Notes: generated from the sequence alone by a model not told the origin. Positions 34,862 through 44,959 are shown, numbered from the stretch's first letter. The stretch: DNA of 64,000 bases from Mesorhizobium hawassense (GCF_003289945.1 NZ_QMBP01000002.1:310001-374000); one strand, 5' to 3'. Made by a program: numbers and translations.

Positions 34862-34919
34862 GTTGGGAGACCCCGGCGGACACCCGCCGGTTATGTGCAT
34901 GCAACAAGGGAGGTAGTAC

Positions 34920-36173
34920 ATGTTGCGCAAACTGCTTATCGGAACGGCTCTTGCGACGAGCTTCGCGTTCTCGGCGCACGCCGCGGACGTCAAGGAAGTG
35001 CAGATGCTGCATTGGTGGACGTCGGGCGGCGAGGCGGCTGCTCTGAACGTGCTGAAGCAGGATCTGGCCAAGGAAGGCTATGCCTGGAAGGACGTGCCGG
35101 TGGCCGGCGGTGGCGGCGACGCCGCCATGACCGCGCTGAAGGCCATGGTCGCGGCCGGCAACTACCCGACCGCCTCGCAGATGCTCGGCTACACCGTGCT
35201 CGACTATGCCGCCGCCGGCGTCATGGGCGACCTGACCGAGACAGCCAAGAAGGAAGGCTGGGACAAGTCGGTCCCGGCGGCCCTGCAGAAGTTCTCGGTC
35301 TATGACGGCAAGTGGGTTGCCGCTCCGGTCAACGTCCACTCCGTCAACTGGCTGTGGATCAACAAGGCGGTGATGGACAAGATCGGCGGCACCGAGCCGA
35401 AGACCTTAGACGACTTCGTCGCCCTGCTCGACAAGGCCAAGGCTGCCGGCGTCACCCCGCTCGCTCTGGGCGGGCAGAACTGGCAGGAAGCCACCATGTT
35501 CGACTCCGTCGTGCTGTCGACCGGCGGACCGGAGTTCTACAAGAAGGCGATGAACGACCTCGATGAGGCCTCGCTCAAGTCCGACACGATGAAGAAGTCG
35601 TTCGACAACCTCGCCAAGCTCGTCACCTATGTCGACCCGAACTTCTCGGGCCGCGACTGGAACCTCGCCACCGCCATGGTCATCAAGGGCGACGCGCTGG
35701 TTCAGGTCATGGGCGACTGGGCCAAGGGCGAGTTCCACGCCGCCAACAAGACCCCGGGCACCGACTTCCTCTGCTACCGCTTCCCGGGCACCGACGGCTC
35801 CGTGATCTACAACTCCGACATGTTCGGCATGTTCAACGTTCCGGACGACCGCAAGGCCGCCCAGGTCGCTCTGGCCACCGCCACCCTGTCGAAGAGCTTC
35901 CAGTCGGCCTTCAACGTGGTGAAGGGTTCGGTCCCGGCCCGTACCGACGTGCCGGACACCGACTTCGACGCTTGCGGCAAGAAGGGCATCGCCGACCTGA
36001 AGAAGGCCAATGATGGCGGCACGCTGTTCGGCTCGCTGGCTCAGGGTTATGGCGCCCCGCCGGCCGTCGCCAACGCCTACAAGGACGTCGTGTCGAAGTT
36101 CGTCCATGGTCAGATCAAGACCTCGGACGAGGCCGTGACCGAACTGGTCAAGGCGATCGACGACGCCAAGTAA
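34920..36173 (+). CDS. Sugar ABC transporter substrate-binding protein
   Basis: A 417-residue periplasmic protein with a clear signal peptide ([23 protein letters not shown]) and GGGAGG before the start. A family-1 solute-binding fold with [20 protein letters not shown], a stretch very like the glucose/mannose-binding proteins of GtsA/GlcS-type importers, and [17 protein letters not shown]. It would capture a monosaccharide or small glycoside for the two permeases downstream. A strong hairpin follows the gene. Confidence 0.92.
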   Translation: MLRKLLIGTALATSFAFSAHAADVKEVQMLHWWTSGGEAAALNVLKQDLAKEGYAWKDVPVAGGGGDAAMTALKAMVAAGNYPTASQMLGYTVLDYAAAGVMGDLTETAKKEGWDKSVPAALQKFSVYDGKWVAAPVNVHSVNWLWINKAVMDKIGGTEPKTLDDFVALLDKAKAAGVTPLALGGQNWQEATMFDSVVLSTGGPEFYKKAMNDLDEASLKSDTMKKSFDNLAKLVTYVDPNFSGRDWNLATAMVIKGDALVQVMGDWAKGEFHAANKTPGTDFLCYRFPGTDGSVIYNSDMFGMFNVPDDRKAAQVALATATLSKSFQSAFNVVKGSVPARTDVPDTDFDACGKKGIADLKKANDGGTLFGSLAQGYGAPPAVANAYKDVVSKFVHGQIKTSDEAVTELVKAIDDAK

Positions 36174-36195
36174 GGCCTTTTGGCATAGATTGACT

Positions 36196-36217
36196 CTCCC
36201 CCGCTTCGGCGGGGGAG
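36196..36217 (+). other. UUCG hairpin after the substrate-binding protein gene
   Basis: CTCCCCCGC-TTCG-GCGGGGGAG: a nine-base-pair stem with a UUCG tetraloop and no T-run, in the 130-bp gap between the binding-protein and permease genes. Such hairpins protect upstream mRNA from decay and let the binding protein be made in excess. Confidence 0.75.
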
Positions 36218-36303
36218 GTCTCCAGTCGAGACAATATCCGGGATTGCTTCCTGGCGTGCACGGCACGCCGGCGGATTCCCGCTAACCGGTACTGGATGAG
36301 CCG

Positions 36304-37263
36304 ATGAGCACAGTTGCCGAAACCCAGATCAAGCTGACACCGGAGCATGACGCCCGTCCTGGCGCGTCGGTCCGATCGCGGCTGCAGGATTTGTTGCCGA
36401 AGATCGTTCTGGCGCCGAGCTTCGCGGCGACGATCGTCTTCGTCTACGGCTTCATCCTCTGGACGATCTATCTGTCCTTCACCAACTCCAAGACCTTCCC
36501 GTCCTATGACATCACCGGCGCCCGCGCCTATCAGCGGCTGTGGCGCTGGACCTTCGAGAGCGACCCGCCGTCGAGCTGGTACACCTCGATCACCAACATG
36601 GGCATTTTCGGCTTCCTCTACATCGGCATCTGCCTGGCGCTCGGCCTGTTCCTGGCCATCCTGCTCGACCAGAAGATCCGCGGCGAAGGCGTGCTGCGCC
36701 CGATCTACCTCTACCCGATGGCGCTGTCCTTCATCGTCACAGGCGTCGCCTGGAAATGGTTCCTCGACCCTGGCCTCGGGCTGGAGCAGACGCTGCATCA
36801 ATGGGGCTGGACGAGCTTCCATTTCGACTGGATCAAGAACAAGGATTTCGTCATCTACACGGTGGTGATCGCCGGCGTCTGGCAGGCTTCCGGCTTCATC
36901 ATGGCGATGTTCCTGGCCGGCCTGCGCGGCATCGACGGGGAGATCATGAAGGCGGCGCAGATCGACGGCGCCACCACCTTCCAGCTCTACCGCCGCATCG
37001 TCATCCCGCTGCTGCGGCCCGTCTTCCTGTCGGCCTTCATCGTGCTGGCGCACCTCGCCATCAAGTCCTACGACCTCGTCGTGGCGCTGACCAGCGGCGG
37101 CCCCGGCGGTTCGGCCTGGCTGCCATCGAACTTCATGTATGAATTCACCTTCAAGCGCAACGAGATGGCGGTCGGCTCGGCCAGCGCGGTGATCATGCTG
37201 ATGACGCTGACCGCGATCATCGTGCCTTATCTCTATTCCGAGCTCAGGGAGAAGCCGCGATGA
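36304..37263 (+). CDS. Sugar ABC transporter permease 1
   Basis: A 319-residue inner-membrane protein with six hydrophobic spans and the EAA loop GIDGEIMKAAQIDGATTFQL, followed by IVIPLLRPVFLSAF. It starts with ATG 36304 (MSTVAETQIK) and overlaps permease 2 by four bases (ATGA). It belongs to the MalF-like permeases of carbohydrate importers (CUT1). Confidence 0.92.
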   Translation: MSTVAETQIKLTPEHDARPGASVRSRLQDLLPKIVLAPSFAATIVFVYGFILWTIYLSFTNSKTFPSYDITGARAYQRLWRWTFESDPPSSWYTSITNMGIFGFLYIGICLALGLFLAILLDQKIRGEGVLRPIYLYPMALSFIVTGVAWKWFLDPGLGLEQTLHQWGWTSFHFDWIKNKDFVIYTVVIAGVWQASGFIMAMFLAGLRGIDGEIMKAAQIDGATTFQLYRRIVIPLLRPVFLSAFIVLAHLAIKSYDLVVALTSGGPGGSAWLPSNFMYEFTFKRNEMAVGSASAVIMLMTLTAIIVPYLYSELREKPR

Positions 37264-38204
37264 GCGCTGTCACCTCACCTGCCCGCCAGGCTTCGAGCGG
37301 CATGAGCGCCAGGACGATCAACCGCATCGTCATCTACGGCCTGCTCGCGCTGTTCGCGATCTTCTATCTGATGCCGCTCTTCGTCATGCTGGTCACCTCG
37401 TTCAAAACCATGGACGAGATCCAGAACGGCAACATGCTGGCGCTGCCGCAATCGCCGACGATCGAGCCCTGGTTCAAGGCCTGGGGCCAGACCTGTGTCG
37501 GCCTCACCTGCGCCGGCATCAAGGGCTATTTCTGGAACTCCATCAAGATGGTGGTGCCGGCGGTGCTGATCTCGACGCTGCTCGGCGCGCTCAACGGCTA
37601 TGTGCTGACCAAGTGGCGCTTCCGCGGCCACACCCTGGTCTTCGCCATGATGCTGTTCGCCTGCTTCATCCCGTTCCAGTCGGTGCTTTTGCCGATGGCG
37701 ACCATCCTCGGCAGCATCGGCCGCTTCGGCGTCACGCTGCAGAACGCGACCGGCTTCAATTTCGGCCTCGGCAACTCGACGGTCAACCTCGTCTTCGTCC
37801 ATGTGGTCTACGGCCTCGGCTTCACCACGCTGTTCTTCCGTAACTACTACGAGGCCTTCCCGACCGAGTTGATCAAGGCGGCGCAGGTCGACGGCGCGTC
37901 CTTCTTCCAGATTTTCCGCCGCATCATGCTGCCGAACTCGATGCCGATCTTCGTCGTCACGGTCATCTACCAGTTCACCAACATCTGGAACGACTTCCTG
38001 TTCGCCTCGGCCTATGCCGGCACCGGCGACGTGATGCCGATGACGGTGGCGCTGAACAATGTCGTCAACACCTCGACCGGCGTCGTCGAATACAATGTCA
38101 ACATGGCCGCGGCGATGATCGCCGCGCTCCCCACCCTGATCGTCTATGTCGTCGCCGGCCGCTATTTCGTGCGCGGGCTGATGGCTGGCGCGGTCAAGGG
38201 CTGA
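37260..38204 (+). CDS. Sugar ABC transporter permease 2
   Basis: A 314-residue MalG-like permease with six spans and EAA loop ELIKAAQVDGASFFQIFRRI. The sequence ALNGYVLTKWRFRG and FTTLFFRNYYEAFP resembles glucose-type importers (GtsC/GlcU). Start overlaps the stop of permease 1; the ATPase gene follows 21 bp later. Confidence 0.92.
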   Translation: MSAVTSPARQASSGMSARTINRIVIYGLLALFAIFYLMPLFVMLVTSFKTMDEIQNGNMLALPQSPTIEPWFKAWGQTCVGLTCAGIKGYFWNSIKMVVPAVLISTLLGALNGYVLTKWRFRGHTLVFAMMLFACFIPFQSVLLPMATILGSIGRFGVTLQNATGFNFGLGNSTVNLVFVHVVYGLGFTTLFFRNYYEAFPTELIKAAQVDGASFFQIFRRIMLPNSMPIFVVTVIYQFTNIWNDFLFASAYAGTGDVMPMTVALNNVVNTSTGVVEYNVNMAAAMIAALPTLIVYVVAGRYFVRGLMAGAVKG

Positions 38205-38225
38205 CCACATTCGGAAGGAACGACC

Positions 38226-39341
38226 ATGGCTTTTCTGGAAATTGATGGGCTGAAGAAGCGCTTCGGGAATGTCGAGATCCTGAAGGGCATCAATGTCGAG
38301 CTCGAAAAGGGCGGCTTCCTCGTGCTGGTCGGTCCTTCCGGCTGCGGCAAGTCCACGCTGCTCAACACCATCGCCGGTCTCGAAAACATCACCGAGGGCG
38401 AGATCCGCGTCGAGGGCCGGGCGATCAACGACCTGCATCCTTCGAAGCGCGATATCGCCATGGTCTTCCAGAGCTACGCGCTCTACCCGAACATGACCGT
38501 GGCGGGGAACATCGCCTTCGGCATGGAGATGCGCGGCGTGCCGGCGGCCGAGCGCCAGGCGGCGATCGACAAGGTGTCGAAGATCCTGCAGATCGGCCAT
38601 CTCCTGCAGCGCAAGCCGAGCCAGCTGTCCGGCGGCCAGCGCCAGCGCGTCGCCATGGGCCGCGCCCTGGTGCGCGACCCGAAACTCTTCCTGTTCGACG
38701 AGCCGCTCTCCAACCTCGACGCCAAGCTGCGCGTCGACATGCGCATCGAGATCAAGCGCCTGCATGCCACGACCGGCACGACGATCGTCTACGTCACTCA
38801 CGACCAGATCGAGGCGATGACGCTGGCGACCAAGATCGCCGTCATGCGCGACGGCGAGGTGCAGCAGTTCGGCACGCCGGCCGAGATCTACAACAACCCG
38901 ACCAACATCTTCGTCGCCGACTTCATGGGCTCGCCGGCGATGAACCTGATCCCGGCCAAGATCGACGCCAATGGCGGCGGGCTTTCCGTGGTGCTCGACC
39001 GCGAGTCGCGCCAGCCGATCGTGCTGCCGATGCCCGGCGCGCCCGCCGGCCTCGCGGCTTTCAAGGACAAGCCGGTGATCTTCGGCGTCCGCCCCGAGGC
39101 GCTGACCGACCCTGAAGGCGCCGAGCGCAATGGCTCCAGCATCGCCACCGCCGACTGCCACATCGAAGTGGTCGAGCCGGCCGGTTCCGACACGTTCGCC
39201 GTCACCAATCTCGGCGGCAAGGGTGTCGTGGCGCGGCTCAGGGCCGATGCCAAGATCCAGCCCGGCACCAGCACGCCCTTGGCCTTCAACCTCAGCAAGG
39301 CGGTGTTCTTCGACCCGGCCACCGAGAAGCGCATTCTCTGA
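38226..39341 (+). CDS. Sugar ABC transporter ATP-binding protein (UgpC/MsmX type)
   Basis: A 371-residue ATPase: Walker A GPSGCGKST, Q-loop FQSYALYPNMTV, signature LSGGQRQRVAMGRAL, Walker B LFLFDEPLSNLDAKLR, H-loop YVTHDQIEAM. After about residue 240 there is a TOBE/MalK-type regulatory domain. It powers the importer encoded just upstream. The stop codon shares a base with repeat B. Confidence 0.94.
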   Translation: MAFLEIDGLKKRFGNVEILKGINVELEKGGFLVLVGPSGCGKSTLLNTIAGLENITEGEIRVEGRAINDLHPSKRDIAMVFQSYALYPNMTVAGNIAFGMEMRGVPAAERQAAIDKVSKILQIGHLLQRKPSQLSGGQRQRVAMGRALVRDPKLFLFDEPLSNLDAKLRVDMRIEIKRLHATTGTTIVYVTHDQIEAMTLATKIAVMRDGEVQQFGTPAEIYNNPTNIFVADFMGSPAMNLIPAKIDANGGGLSVVLDRESRQPIVLPMPGAPAGLAAFKDKPVIFGVRPEALTDPEGAERNGSSIATADCHIEVVEPAGSDTFAVTNLGGKGVVARLRADAKIQPGTSTPLAFNLSKAVFFDPATEKRIL

Positions 39342-39388
39342 TGCATGTCGCTCAAAAGTGGCTCCGGTTTTGGGGCGACGACATGCAT
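39341..39388. repeat. Palindromic repeat, family B
   Basis: ATGCATGTCG (39341-39350) and CGACATGCAT (39379-39388) make a perfect 10-bp inverted pair around CTCAAAAGTGGCTCCGG and TTTTGGGG. Different from family A. It touches the stop codon of the ATPase gene and ends 21 bp before the next gene. Confidence 0.8.
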
Positions 39389-39409
39389 CGAAACAAAGAC
39401 CTTTAGACC

Positions 39410-40909
39410 ATGAACCCGGATATCGTCATCATCGGCTCCGGCATCGGCGGCGCCACGATCGCCTCCGGCTTGGCCGGCAGCGGCGCCTCGATCCTGATCC
39501 TGGAGCGCGGCGAGCCGCTGCCCGCGACGCCGCATGCACGCTCGACGCGCTCGATCTTCGTCGACGAGCATTACCGGCCGAAGGAGATGTGGCGCGAGGC
39601 CGGCGGCCCTGCCTTCAACCCTGGCAACTACTACTATGTCGGCGGCAATTCGAAATTCTTCGGCGCGGTGCTGATCCGCTACCGCAAGGAGGATTTCTCC
39701 GAGCTCGAACATTTCGGCGGTGTGTCACCCGCCTGGCCGTTTTCCTATGACGAGTTCGAGCCCTGGTATTCGAAGGCCGAGCAATTGTTTCGCGTGCGCG
39801 GCACCCTCGGCGAGGATCCGACCGAGCCGTTCCATTCGCTTCCCTACGCTTTCAGGCCGGTGCCCGACGAGCCACCGATCGCGCGCGCCCGCGCCGAACT
39901 GAAGGGGCTCGGCTTGCACCCAGCCTCGCTGCCGCTCGGCGTCGACATCGAGGCCTGGCTGAAGGATGGCAAAACGGGCTGGGACGCTTTCCCCAACACC
40001 GGCCAAGGCAAGATCGATGCGCAGACCGGCCCGCTGACCGAAGCGCTGAAGGACCCGAACATCCGGCTCGAAACCGGCGCCTATGTCGACTGGCTGGAGA
40101 CGACGCCGGATGGCAAGACGATCGCCGCGATCCACTACACCCAAAACGGCGCGCGAAAGACGCTGTCGCCGAAGCTCGTCATCCTGTCGGCCGGCGCCAT
40201 CAATTCCGCCGTCATCCTGCTGCGCTCGCCTTCCGCGACAGGCAAGGGTCTCGCCAACAGCTCCGACCAGGTCGGCCGCAATTTCATGAACCACAATTCG
40301 AGCGCGATGCTGGCGATCGATCCGCGCCGCCGCAACGACAGCGTCTACCAGAAGACGCTGATGCTCAACGACTACTATCTGTCGGACGGCAGGGGCGGCA
40401 AGCCGCTCGGTAATGTGCAACTGCTCGGCAAGATCGACGGCAACATGCTGAAGGCCAATGTGAAGCGGGTGCCAAAATTCGCGCTCGACTTCATGGCCGG
40501 CCGCGCCGTCGACTGGTATCTCATGTGCGAGGACCTACCCGACCCCGAAAGCCGCATCATGGTCGACGGCAAGGAGATCGTCATGCAATGGCGCCGCTCC
40601 AACATGCAATCGCTGGAAGGCCTGACCAAGGTGATGCGCGAGAACCTTCGCGCCTGCGGCTATCCGATCGTGCTGTCGCGTCCCTTCGACAAGCGCACAC
40701 CCTCGCACCAGTGCGGCACAGTGAAGATGGGCAACGATCCGGCCACTTCGCCGCTCGATCCGTACTGCCGCGCCTATGATCATCAGAACCTGTTCGTCGT
40801 CGACGGTGGCTTCCTGCCGACGTCCGCCGCGGTCAACCCGGCGCTGTCGATCGCGGCCCAGGCGCTGCGCGTCGCCGACTATATCCGCAAAACGGAGCTT
40901 GCCGCATGA
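39410..40909 (+). CDS. GMC-family FAD oxidoreductase 1
   Basis: A 499-residue flavoprotein. FAD-binding IVIIGSGIGGATIASGLA at the N terminus, YYVGGNSKFFGAVLIRYRKEDF, the glucose-methanol-choline C-terminal domain with SHQCGTVKMGNDP (His) and VDGGFLPTSAAVNPALSIAAQALR (with Asn). It oxidises an alcohol or a sugar hydroxyl, possibly at C3 of a pyranose as in several GMC sugar dehydrogenases. No signal peptide. It overlaps the SDR gene by four bases. Confidence 0.9.
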   Translation: MNPDIVIIGSGIGGATIASGLAGSGASILILERGEPLPATPHARSTRSIFVDEHYRPKEMWREAGGPAFNPGNYYYVGGNSKFFGAVLIRYRKEDFSELEHFGGVSPAWPFSYDEFEPWYSKAEQLFRVRGTLGEDPTEPFHSLPYAFRPVPDEPPIARARAELKGLGLHPASLPLGVDIEAWLKDGKTGWDAFPNTGQGKIDAQTGPLTEALKDPNIRLETGAYVDWLETTPDGKTIAAIHYTQNGARKTLSPKLVILSAGAINSAVILLRSPSATGKGLANSSDQVGRNFMNHNSSAMLAIDPRRRNDSVYQKTLMLNDYYLSDGRGGKPLGNVQLLGKIDGNMLKANVKRVPKFALDFMAGRAVDWYLMCEDLPDPESRIMVDGKEIVMQWRRSNMQSLEGLTKVMRENLRACGYPIVLSRPFDKRTPSHQCGTVKMGNDPATSPLDPYCRAYDHQNLFVVDGGFLPTSAAVNPALSIAAQALRVADYIRKTELAA

Positions 40910-41667
40910 CCCGCCCGGCGGCCATCGTCACCGGCGGCGCGCGCGGCATCGGGCTCGCCTGCGCCGAGGCGCTGGCCGATGCCGGCTTCGACATCCTCGT
41001 CGCCGACCTCGCGGAGAAGCACGACGATAGCGTCGCTTCCAACATCACCGGGCGCGGCGCGAAGTTTGCCTACCATCGTTGCGACATCGCCGATCTTACC
41101 GGCCATGCCGCTCTTGTCGAAGCAGCGATCGATGCCTTCGGCCGCATCGACTGCCTGGTCAACAATGCCGGCGTCGGCGCCCTCGTGCGCGGTGATCTGC
41201 TGGAACTGAAGCCCGAGAATTTCGACCGCGCACTGGATATCAACCTGCGCGGCACGGTGTTTCTCAGCCAGGCCGTCGCCAAGGCGATGCTTGCGGCACC
41301 TGCAAACGTCGCCAAGTCGATCATCACCATCACCTCGGTCAGTGCGACAATGGCCTCGCCCGAACGCGCCGACTACTGCGTGTCCAAGGCCGGCCTTTCC
41401 ATGTGGGTGAAGAACCTGGCGCTGCGGTTGGCGCCCGAAAACATAGGCGTGTTCGAAGTGCGGCCCGGCATCATCCGCACCGACATGACATCGGTCGTTT
41501 CCGCCAAATATGACGCGCTGATCGATGGCGGCCTGGTGCCGGCAAAACGCTGGGGCGAGGCCGCCGATATCGGCGCAGTGGTTGCAGCGCTGGCCTCGGG
41601 AAAATTCGGCTTTTCGACCGGCTCGGTCATCGACGTCGACGGCGCGCTTTCCGTGCCGCGTTTGTGA
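40906..41667 (+). CDS. Short-chain dehydrogenase/reductase
   Basis: A 253-residue classical SDR. Cofactor site AIVTGGARGIGLACAEAL, NNAG motif LVNNAGVGALV, catalytic Ser in ITSVSATMASPERADYCVSKAGL (Tyr-x3-Lys), tail SVIDVDGALSVPRL. An NAD(P)-linked alcohol/ketone oxidoreductase sandwiched between two GMC oxidoreductase genes (four-base overlap upstream, six-base gap downstream). It may act on the oxo-product of the GMC enzymes. Confidence 0.92.
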   Translation: MTRPAAIVTGGARGIGLACAEALADAGFDILVADLAEKHDDSVASNITGRGAKFAYHRCDIADLTGHAALVEAAIDAFGRIDCLVNNAGVGALVRGDLLELKPENFDRALDINLRGTVFLSQAVAKAMLAAPANVAKSIITITSVSATMASPERADYCVSKAGLSMWVKNLALRLAPENIGVFEVRPGIIRTDMTSVVSAKYDALIDGGLVPAKRWGEAADIGAVVAALASGKFGFSTGSVIDVDGALSVPRL

Positions 41668-41673
41668 GGAACA

Positions 41674-43302
41674 ATGGCTGACTACATCATTGTTGGCGCC
41701 GGTCCGGCCGGCTGCGTTCTCGCCAACCGGCTGAGCGAGGACCCGGCAAATTCGGTGCTGCTGCTCGAAGCCGGCGGCAAGGACTGGCATCCCTATATCC
41801 ACATGCCGGCTGGCTTCGCCAAGATGACCAAGGGCATCGCCTCCTGGGGCTGGTCGACCGTGCCGCAGAGAAACATGAAGGACCGCGTCTTCTGGTACAC
41901 GCAGGCCAAGGTGGTCGGCGGCGGCTCGTCGATCAACGCGCAGATCTACACGCGCGGCAATGCCCGCGATTACGACGCCTGGGAGAAGGAAGAGGGGCTT
42001 ATCGGCTGGGGCTATCGCGACGTGCTGCCCTACTTCAAGCGCGCCGAGAACAACCAGCGCTTCGCCAATGATTTTCATGGCGACCAAGGTCCGCTCGGCG
42101 TCTCCAATCCGATCTCACCGCTGCCGATCTGCGAGGCCTATTTCCGCGCCGGCCAGGAAATGGGCATCCCCTTCAATCCGGATTTCAACGGCGAGAGACA
42201 AGAAGGCGTCGGCTACTACCAGCTTACCCAGAAGAACGGGCGCCGCTCATCCGCGTCGGTCGCTTATCTGAAGCCGATCCGCGACCGCAAGAACCTGACG
42301 GTCCGGACCGACGTGCTGGTCACCCGTATCGTCGTCGAGAAGGGCCGTGCGATCGGCGTCGAGGTCGTCGACAGACCGGGCGGCGAAAAGACCGTCCTGC
42401 GCGCTGAAAGCGAGGTGATCGTCTCCTCAGGCGCGATCGGCTCGCCCAAGCTCCTGATGCAGTCCGGCATCGGCCCGGCAGACCACCTGAAGTCCGTCGG
42501 CGTCACGCCAGTGCATGACCTGCCTGGCGTCGGCTCCAACATGCAGGACCATCTCGACCTGTTCGTGATTGCCGAATGCACCGGCGACCACACCTACGAC
42601 AATTATGCCAAGCTGCACCGCACCATGTGGGCCGGCCTGCAGTATCTGCTCTTGAAGAAGGGGCCGGTCGCCTCCAGCCTCTTCGAGACCGGCGGCTTCT
42701 GGTACGCCGACCCGACTGCCGCCTCGCCCGACATCCAGTTCCATCTCGGACTCGGCTCCGGCATCGAGGCCGGCGTCGAGAAGCTGAAGAACCCGGGCGT
42801 AACGCTGAACTCCGCCTTCCTGCGCCCGCGTTCGCGCGGTACGGTGCGGTTGAAGAGCGCCGATCCGGCCGACCATCCGTTGATCGATCCGAACTACTGG
42901 TCCGACCCCTATGATCGCGACATGTCGATCAAGGGCCTGCGGCTGGCGCGCGAGATCATGCGGCAAAGAGCGCTGCAACCCTATGTGCTGCGCGAAGTGC
43001 TGCCCGGTCCAAACCTGCAGAGCGGCGACGACCTCGTCGACTATGCCTGCCGCACCTCCAAGACCGATCATCACCCCGTCGGCACCTGCCGCATGGGCCG
43101 CGACGCGATGGCGGTGGTGACGCCGGATCTCAGGCTGCGCGGCATCGAGGGTCTGCGCGTCTGCGATGCCTCGGTGATGCCGCGCGTCCCCTCCTCCAAC
43201 ACCAATGCGCCGACCATCATGGTCGGCGAAAAGGGCGCCGACCTCATCCTCGGCCGCGAGCCGCTGCCGCCGGCCGTGTTCAAGGGCAACCAGGCGGCGT
43301 GA
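41674..43302 (+). CDS. GMC-family FAD oxidoreductase 2 (choline-dehydrogenase-like)
   Basis: A 542-residue flavoprotein with GMC signatures: DYIIVGAGPAGCVLANRLSED, VVGGGSSINAQIYTRGN, SSGAIGSPKLLMQSGIGPA, and the C-terminal HHPVGTCRMGRDAMAVV (His) and NTNAPTIMVGEKGADLIL (Asn). Choline-dehydrogenase-like members oxidise primary alcohols with various acceptors. It is clearly different from GMC 1 (longer, different subgroup), so the cluster has two distinct flavin oxidations. The Dabb gene follows after 10 bp. Confidence 0.93.
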   Translation: MADYIIVGAGPAGCVLANRLSEDPANSVLLLEAGGKDWHPYIHMPAGFAKMTKGIASWGWSTVPQRNMKDRVFWYTQAKVVGGGSSINAQIYTRGNARDYDAWEKEEGLIGWGYRDVLPYFKRAENNQRFANDFHGDQGPLGVSNPISPLPICEAYFRAGQEMGIPFNPDFNGERQEGVGYYQLTQKNGRRSSASVAYLKPIRDRKNLTVRTDVLVTRIVVEKGRAIGVEVVDRPGGEKTVLRAESEVIVSSGAIGSPKLLMQSGIGPADHLKSVGVTPVHDLPGVGSNMQDHLDLFVIAECTGDHTYDNYAKLHRTMWAGLQYLLLKKGPVASSLFETGGFWYADPTAASPDIQFHLGLGSGIEAGVEKLKNPGVTLNSAFLRPRSRGTVRLKSADPADHPLIDPNYWSDPYDRDMSIKGLRLAREIMRQRALQPYVLREVLPGPNLQSGDDLVDYACRTSKTDHHPVGTCRMGRDAMAVVTPDLRLRGIEGLRVCDASVMPRVPSSNTNAPTIMVGEKGADLILGREPLPPAVFKGNQAA

Positions 43303-43312
43303 GGCATAAAGG

Positions 43313-43630
43313 ATGATCCGCCACTGCGTCTTTGTCCGCTTTCGTGACGACGTCCCGGCAACCGAGCGCGCGGCGATCCATGCCGACCTCGAAGCACTGC
43401 GCGCCGTCATCGACGGCATGGGCAAGGTGCATCTCAGCGCCAATGTCAGCCCGGAGCCGTTCGCGCGCGGCTTCACGCATGGCTTCACCATCGACTTCCG
43501 CGAAGCCGCCGCCCGCGATGCCTATCTCGTGCACGAGGCGCATCAGCGCGCCGGCGCCCGGCTGGTCGCAGCACTTCAGGGCGGCACCGACGGGCTGATG
43601 GTCTTCGATCTCGAGTTTACGCAAATGTGA
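43313..43630 (+). CDS. Dabb (stress-responsive A/B barrel) domain protein
   Basis: A 105-residue protein of the dimeric alpha/beta barrel family: RHCVFVRFRDDVPATERAAIHADLEAL at the N terminus and FTHGFTIDFREAAARDAYLVHEAH in the middle. Such proteins are often small enzymes or accessory factors in catabolic and biosynthetic operons. The last gene of the tight run before the MFS carrier; function in this pathway unknown. Confidence 0.85.
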   Translation: MIRHCVFVRFRDDVPATERAAIHADLEALRAVIDGMGKVHLSANVSPEPFARGFTHGFTIDFREAAARDAYLVHEAHQRAGARLVAALQGGTDGLMVFDLEFTQM

Positions 43631-43711
43631 CCGGAAACTGGCCTCCGGAGCGTTCTCTTTTGCACATAACAGGACATATCGTTCCTTTGGCGGGGGCAAA
43701 GGAGGAATGTC

Positions 43712-44959
43712 TTGGATCTCAATTCACAACAGAAGAAGACCGTTATTGCATCATTTCTGGGCTGGACGCTCGACGCGTTTGATTTCTTCCTTCTGACTTT
43801 CCTGCTCACCGATATTGCTGCTGAGTTTCACACCGAGGTGCCCGCCGTCACCAAGGCGATATTCCTGACGCTTGCGACGCGCTTCATCGGCGCGTTCCTC
43901 TTCGGCATGCTTGCCGACAAATACGGCCGCAAGCCGATCCTGATGCTCAACATCGTCAGCTATTCGGTGATCGGTGCTTTAGCCGCGTTCTCGCCCAATC
44001 TCGGTATCTTCCTGGCGCTCCGCGCCCTGTTCGGCATCGCCATGGGTGGCGAATGGGGACTGGGCAGTTCGCTTGCCATGGAGTCCATCCCGCCCAGCGC
44101 CCGCGGCATGGTTTCGGGCATTCTGCAATGCGGTTATCCGGCCGGCTATCTGCTGGCTGCGGTTGTCTACGGCCTGCTCTACGGCCAGAAGGTCGGCGAA
44201 TTCACCTTCGGCTGGCGCGCCATGTTCCTCTTGAGCTTCGTGCCGGCGCTGATCGTGCTCTTCATCCGCTCGCATGTGCCGGAATCACCCGCCTTCGTAG
44301 AGGCCCGCCAGCATGTGAAGCCGGGACTGCTCGAAACGCTTCAGAAGCACTGGGGCATCGCGCTCTATGCCGTGGTGCTGATGATGTTCTTCAACTTCTT
44401 CAGCCACGGCACGCAGGACCTCTATCCGACCTTCCTGAAGAAGCAGCACGGCTTCGACCCGCACACGGTGAGCTGGATCACCATCGTCGCCAACCTCGGT
44501 GCAATTGCCGGTGGCCTGGGCTTTGGCGCGCTGTCGGAGAGGATCGGCCGCGTCAACGCCATCACGCTGGCCTGCCTGATCGCGCTGCCGGCGCTCCCTC
44601 TATGGGCCTACTCGACCACGCCCTTCATGCTGGCGGTCGGCGCCTTCGTCATGCAGGTGGCGGTGCAGGGTGCCTGGGGCGTCATACCGGTGCATCTCAA
44701 CGAGCTCTCGCCCGGCGCCGTGCGCGCGACCCTGCCCGGCTTCATCTACCAGGCCGGCAATCTGGCGGCGTCCTATGGCGGGCCCTACCAGGCCGGCATC
44801 GCCGAGGCGCCCGGCAGCAGCTATGGCTACGCACTGGCGCTGTTTGCCGGCGTGGTCGCCGTCTGCATCATCATCGTCATCCGCTTCAGCCCGGAGAAGC
44901 GCGGCCAGGTGATGACCGTGTTGGACCGGGAAGTCAGCGCAATTCCAGGAAAAGTGTGA
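43712..44959 (+). CDS. MFS transporter (metabolite:H+ symporter / SHS type)
   Basis: A 415-residue membrane protein with twelve spans. It starts at TTG 43712 (GGAGG six bases upstream; the ATG at 43707 is out of frame). N-terminal FLGWTLDAFDFFLLTFLL, the loop motif GMLADKYGRKPILM, and GFGALSERIGRVNAI in the second half match the SHS/JEN-like carriers of lactate or sialic acid. Its last codons and stop are inside a family A repeat. It could import a substrate or export an acid of the pathway. Confidence 0.88.
   Translation: MDLNSQQKKTVIASFLGWTLDAFDFFLLTFLLTDIAAEFHTEVPAVTKAIFLTLATRFIGAFLFGMLADKYGRKPILMLNIVSYSVIGALAAFSPNLGIFLALRALFGIAMGGEWGLGSSLAMESIPPSARGMVSGILQCGYPAGYLLAAVVYGLLYGQKVGEFTFGWRAMFLLSFVPALIVLFIRSHVPESPAFVEARQHVKPGLLETLQKHWGIALYAVVLMMFFNFFSHGTQDLYPTFLKKQHGFDPHTVSWITIVANLGAIAGGLGFGALSERIGRVNAITLACLIALPALPLWAYSTTPFMLAVGAFVMQVAVQGAWGVIPVHLNELSPGAVRATLPGFIYQAGNLAASYGGPYQAGIAEAPGSSYGYALALFAGVVAVCIIIVIRFSPEKRGQVMTVLDREVSAIPGKV

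Noticed and set aside
37275..39161. A 628-codon open frame on the minus strand opposite the sugar permease and ATPase genes
   Set aside because: Antisense shadow of three clear ABC transporter genes; low-complexity translation.
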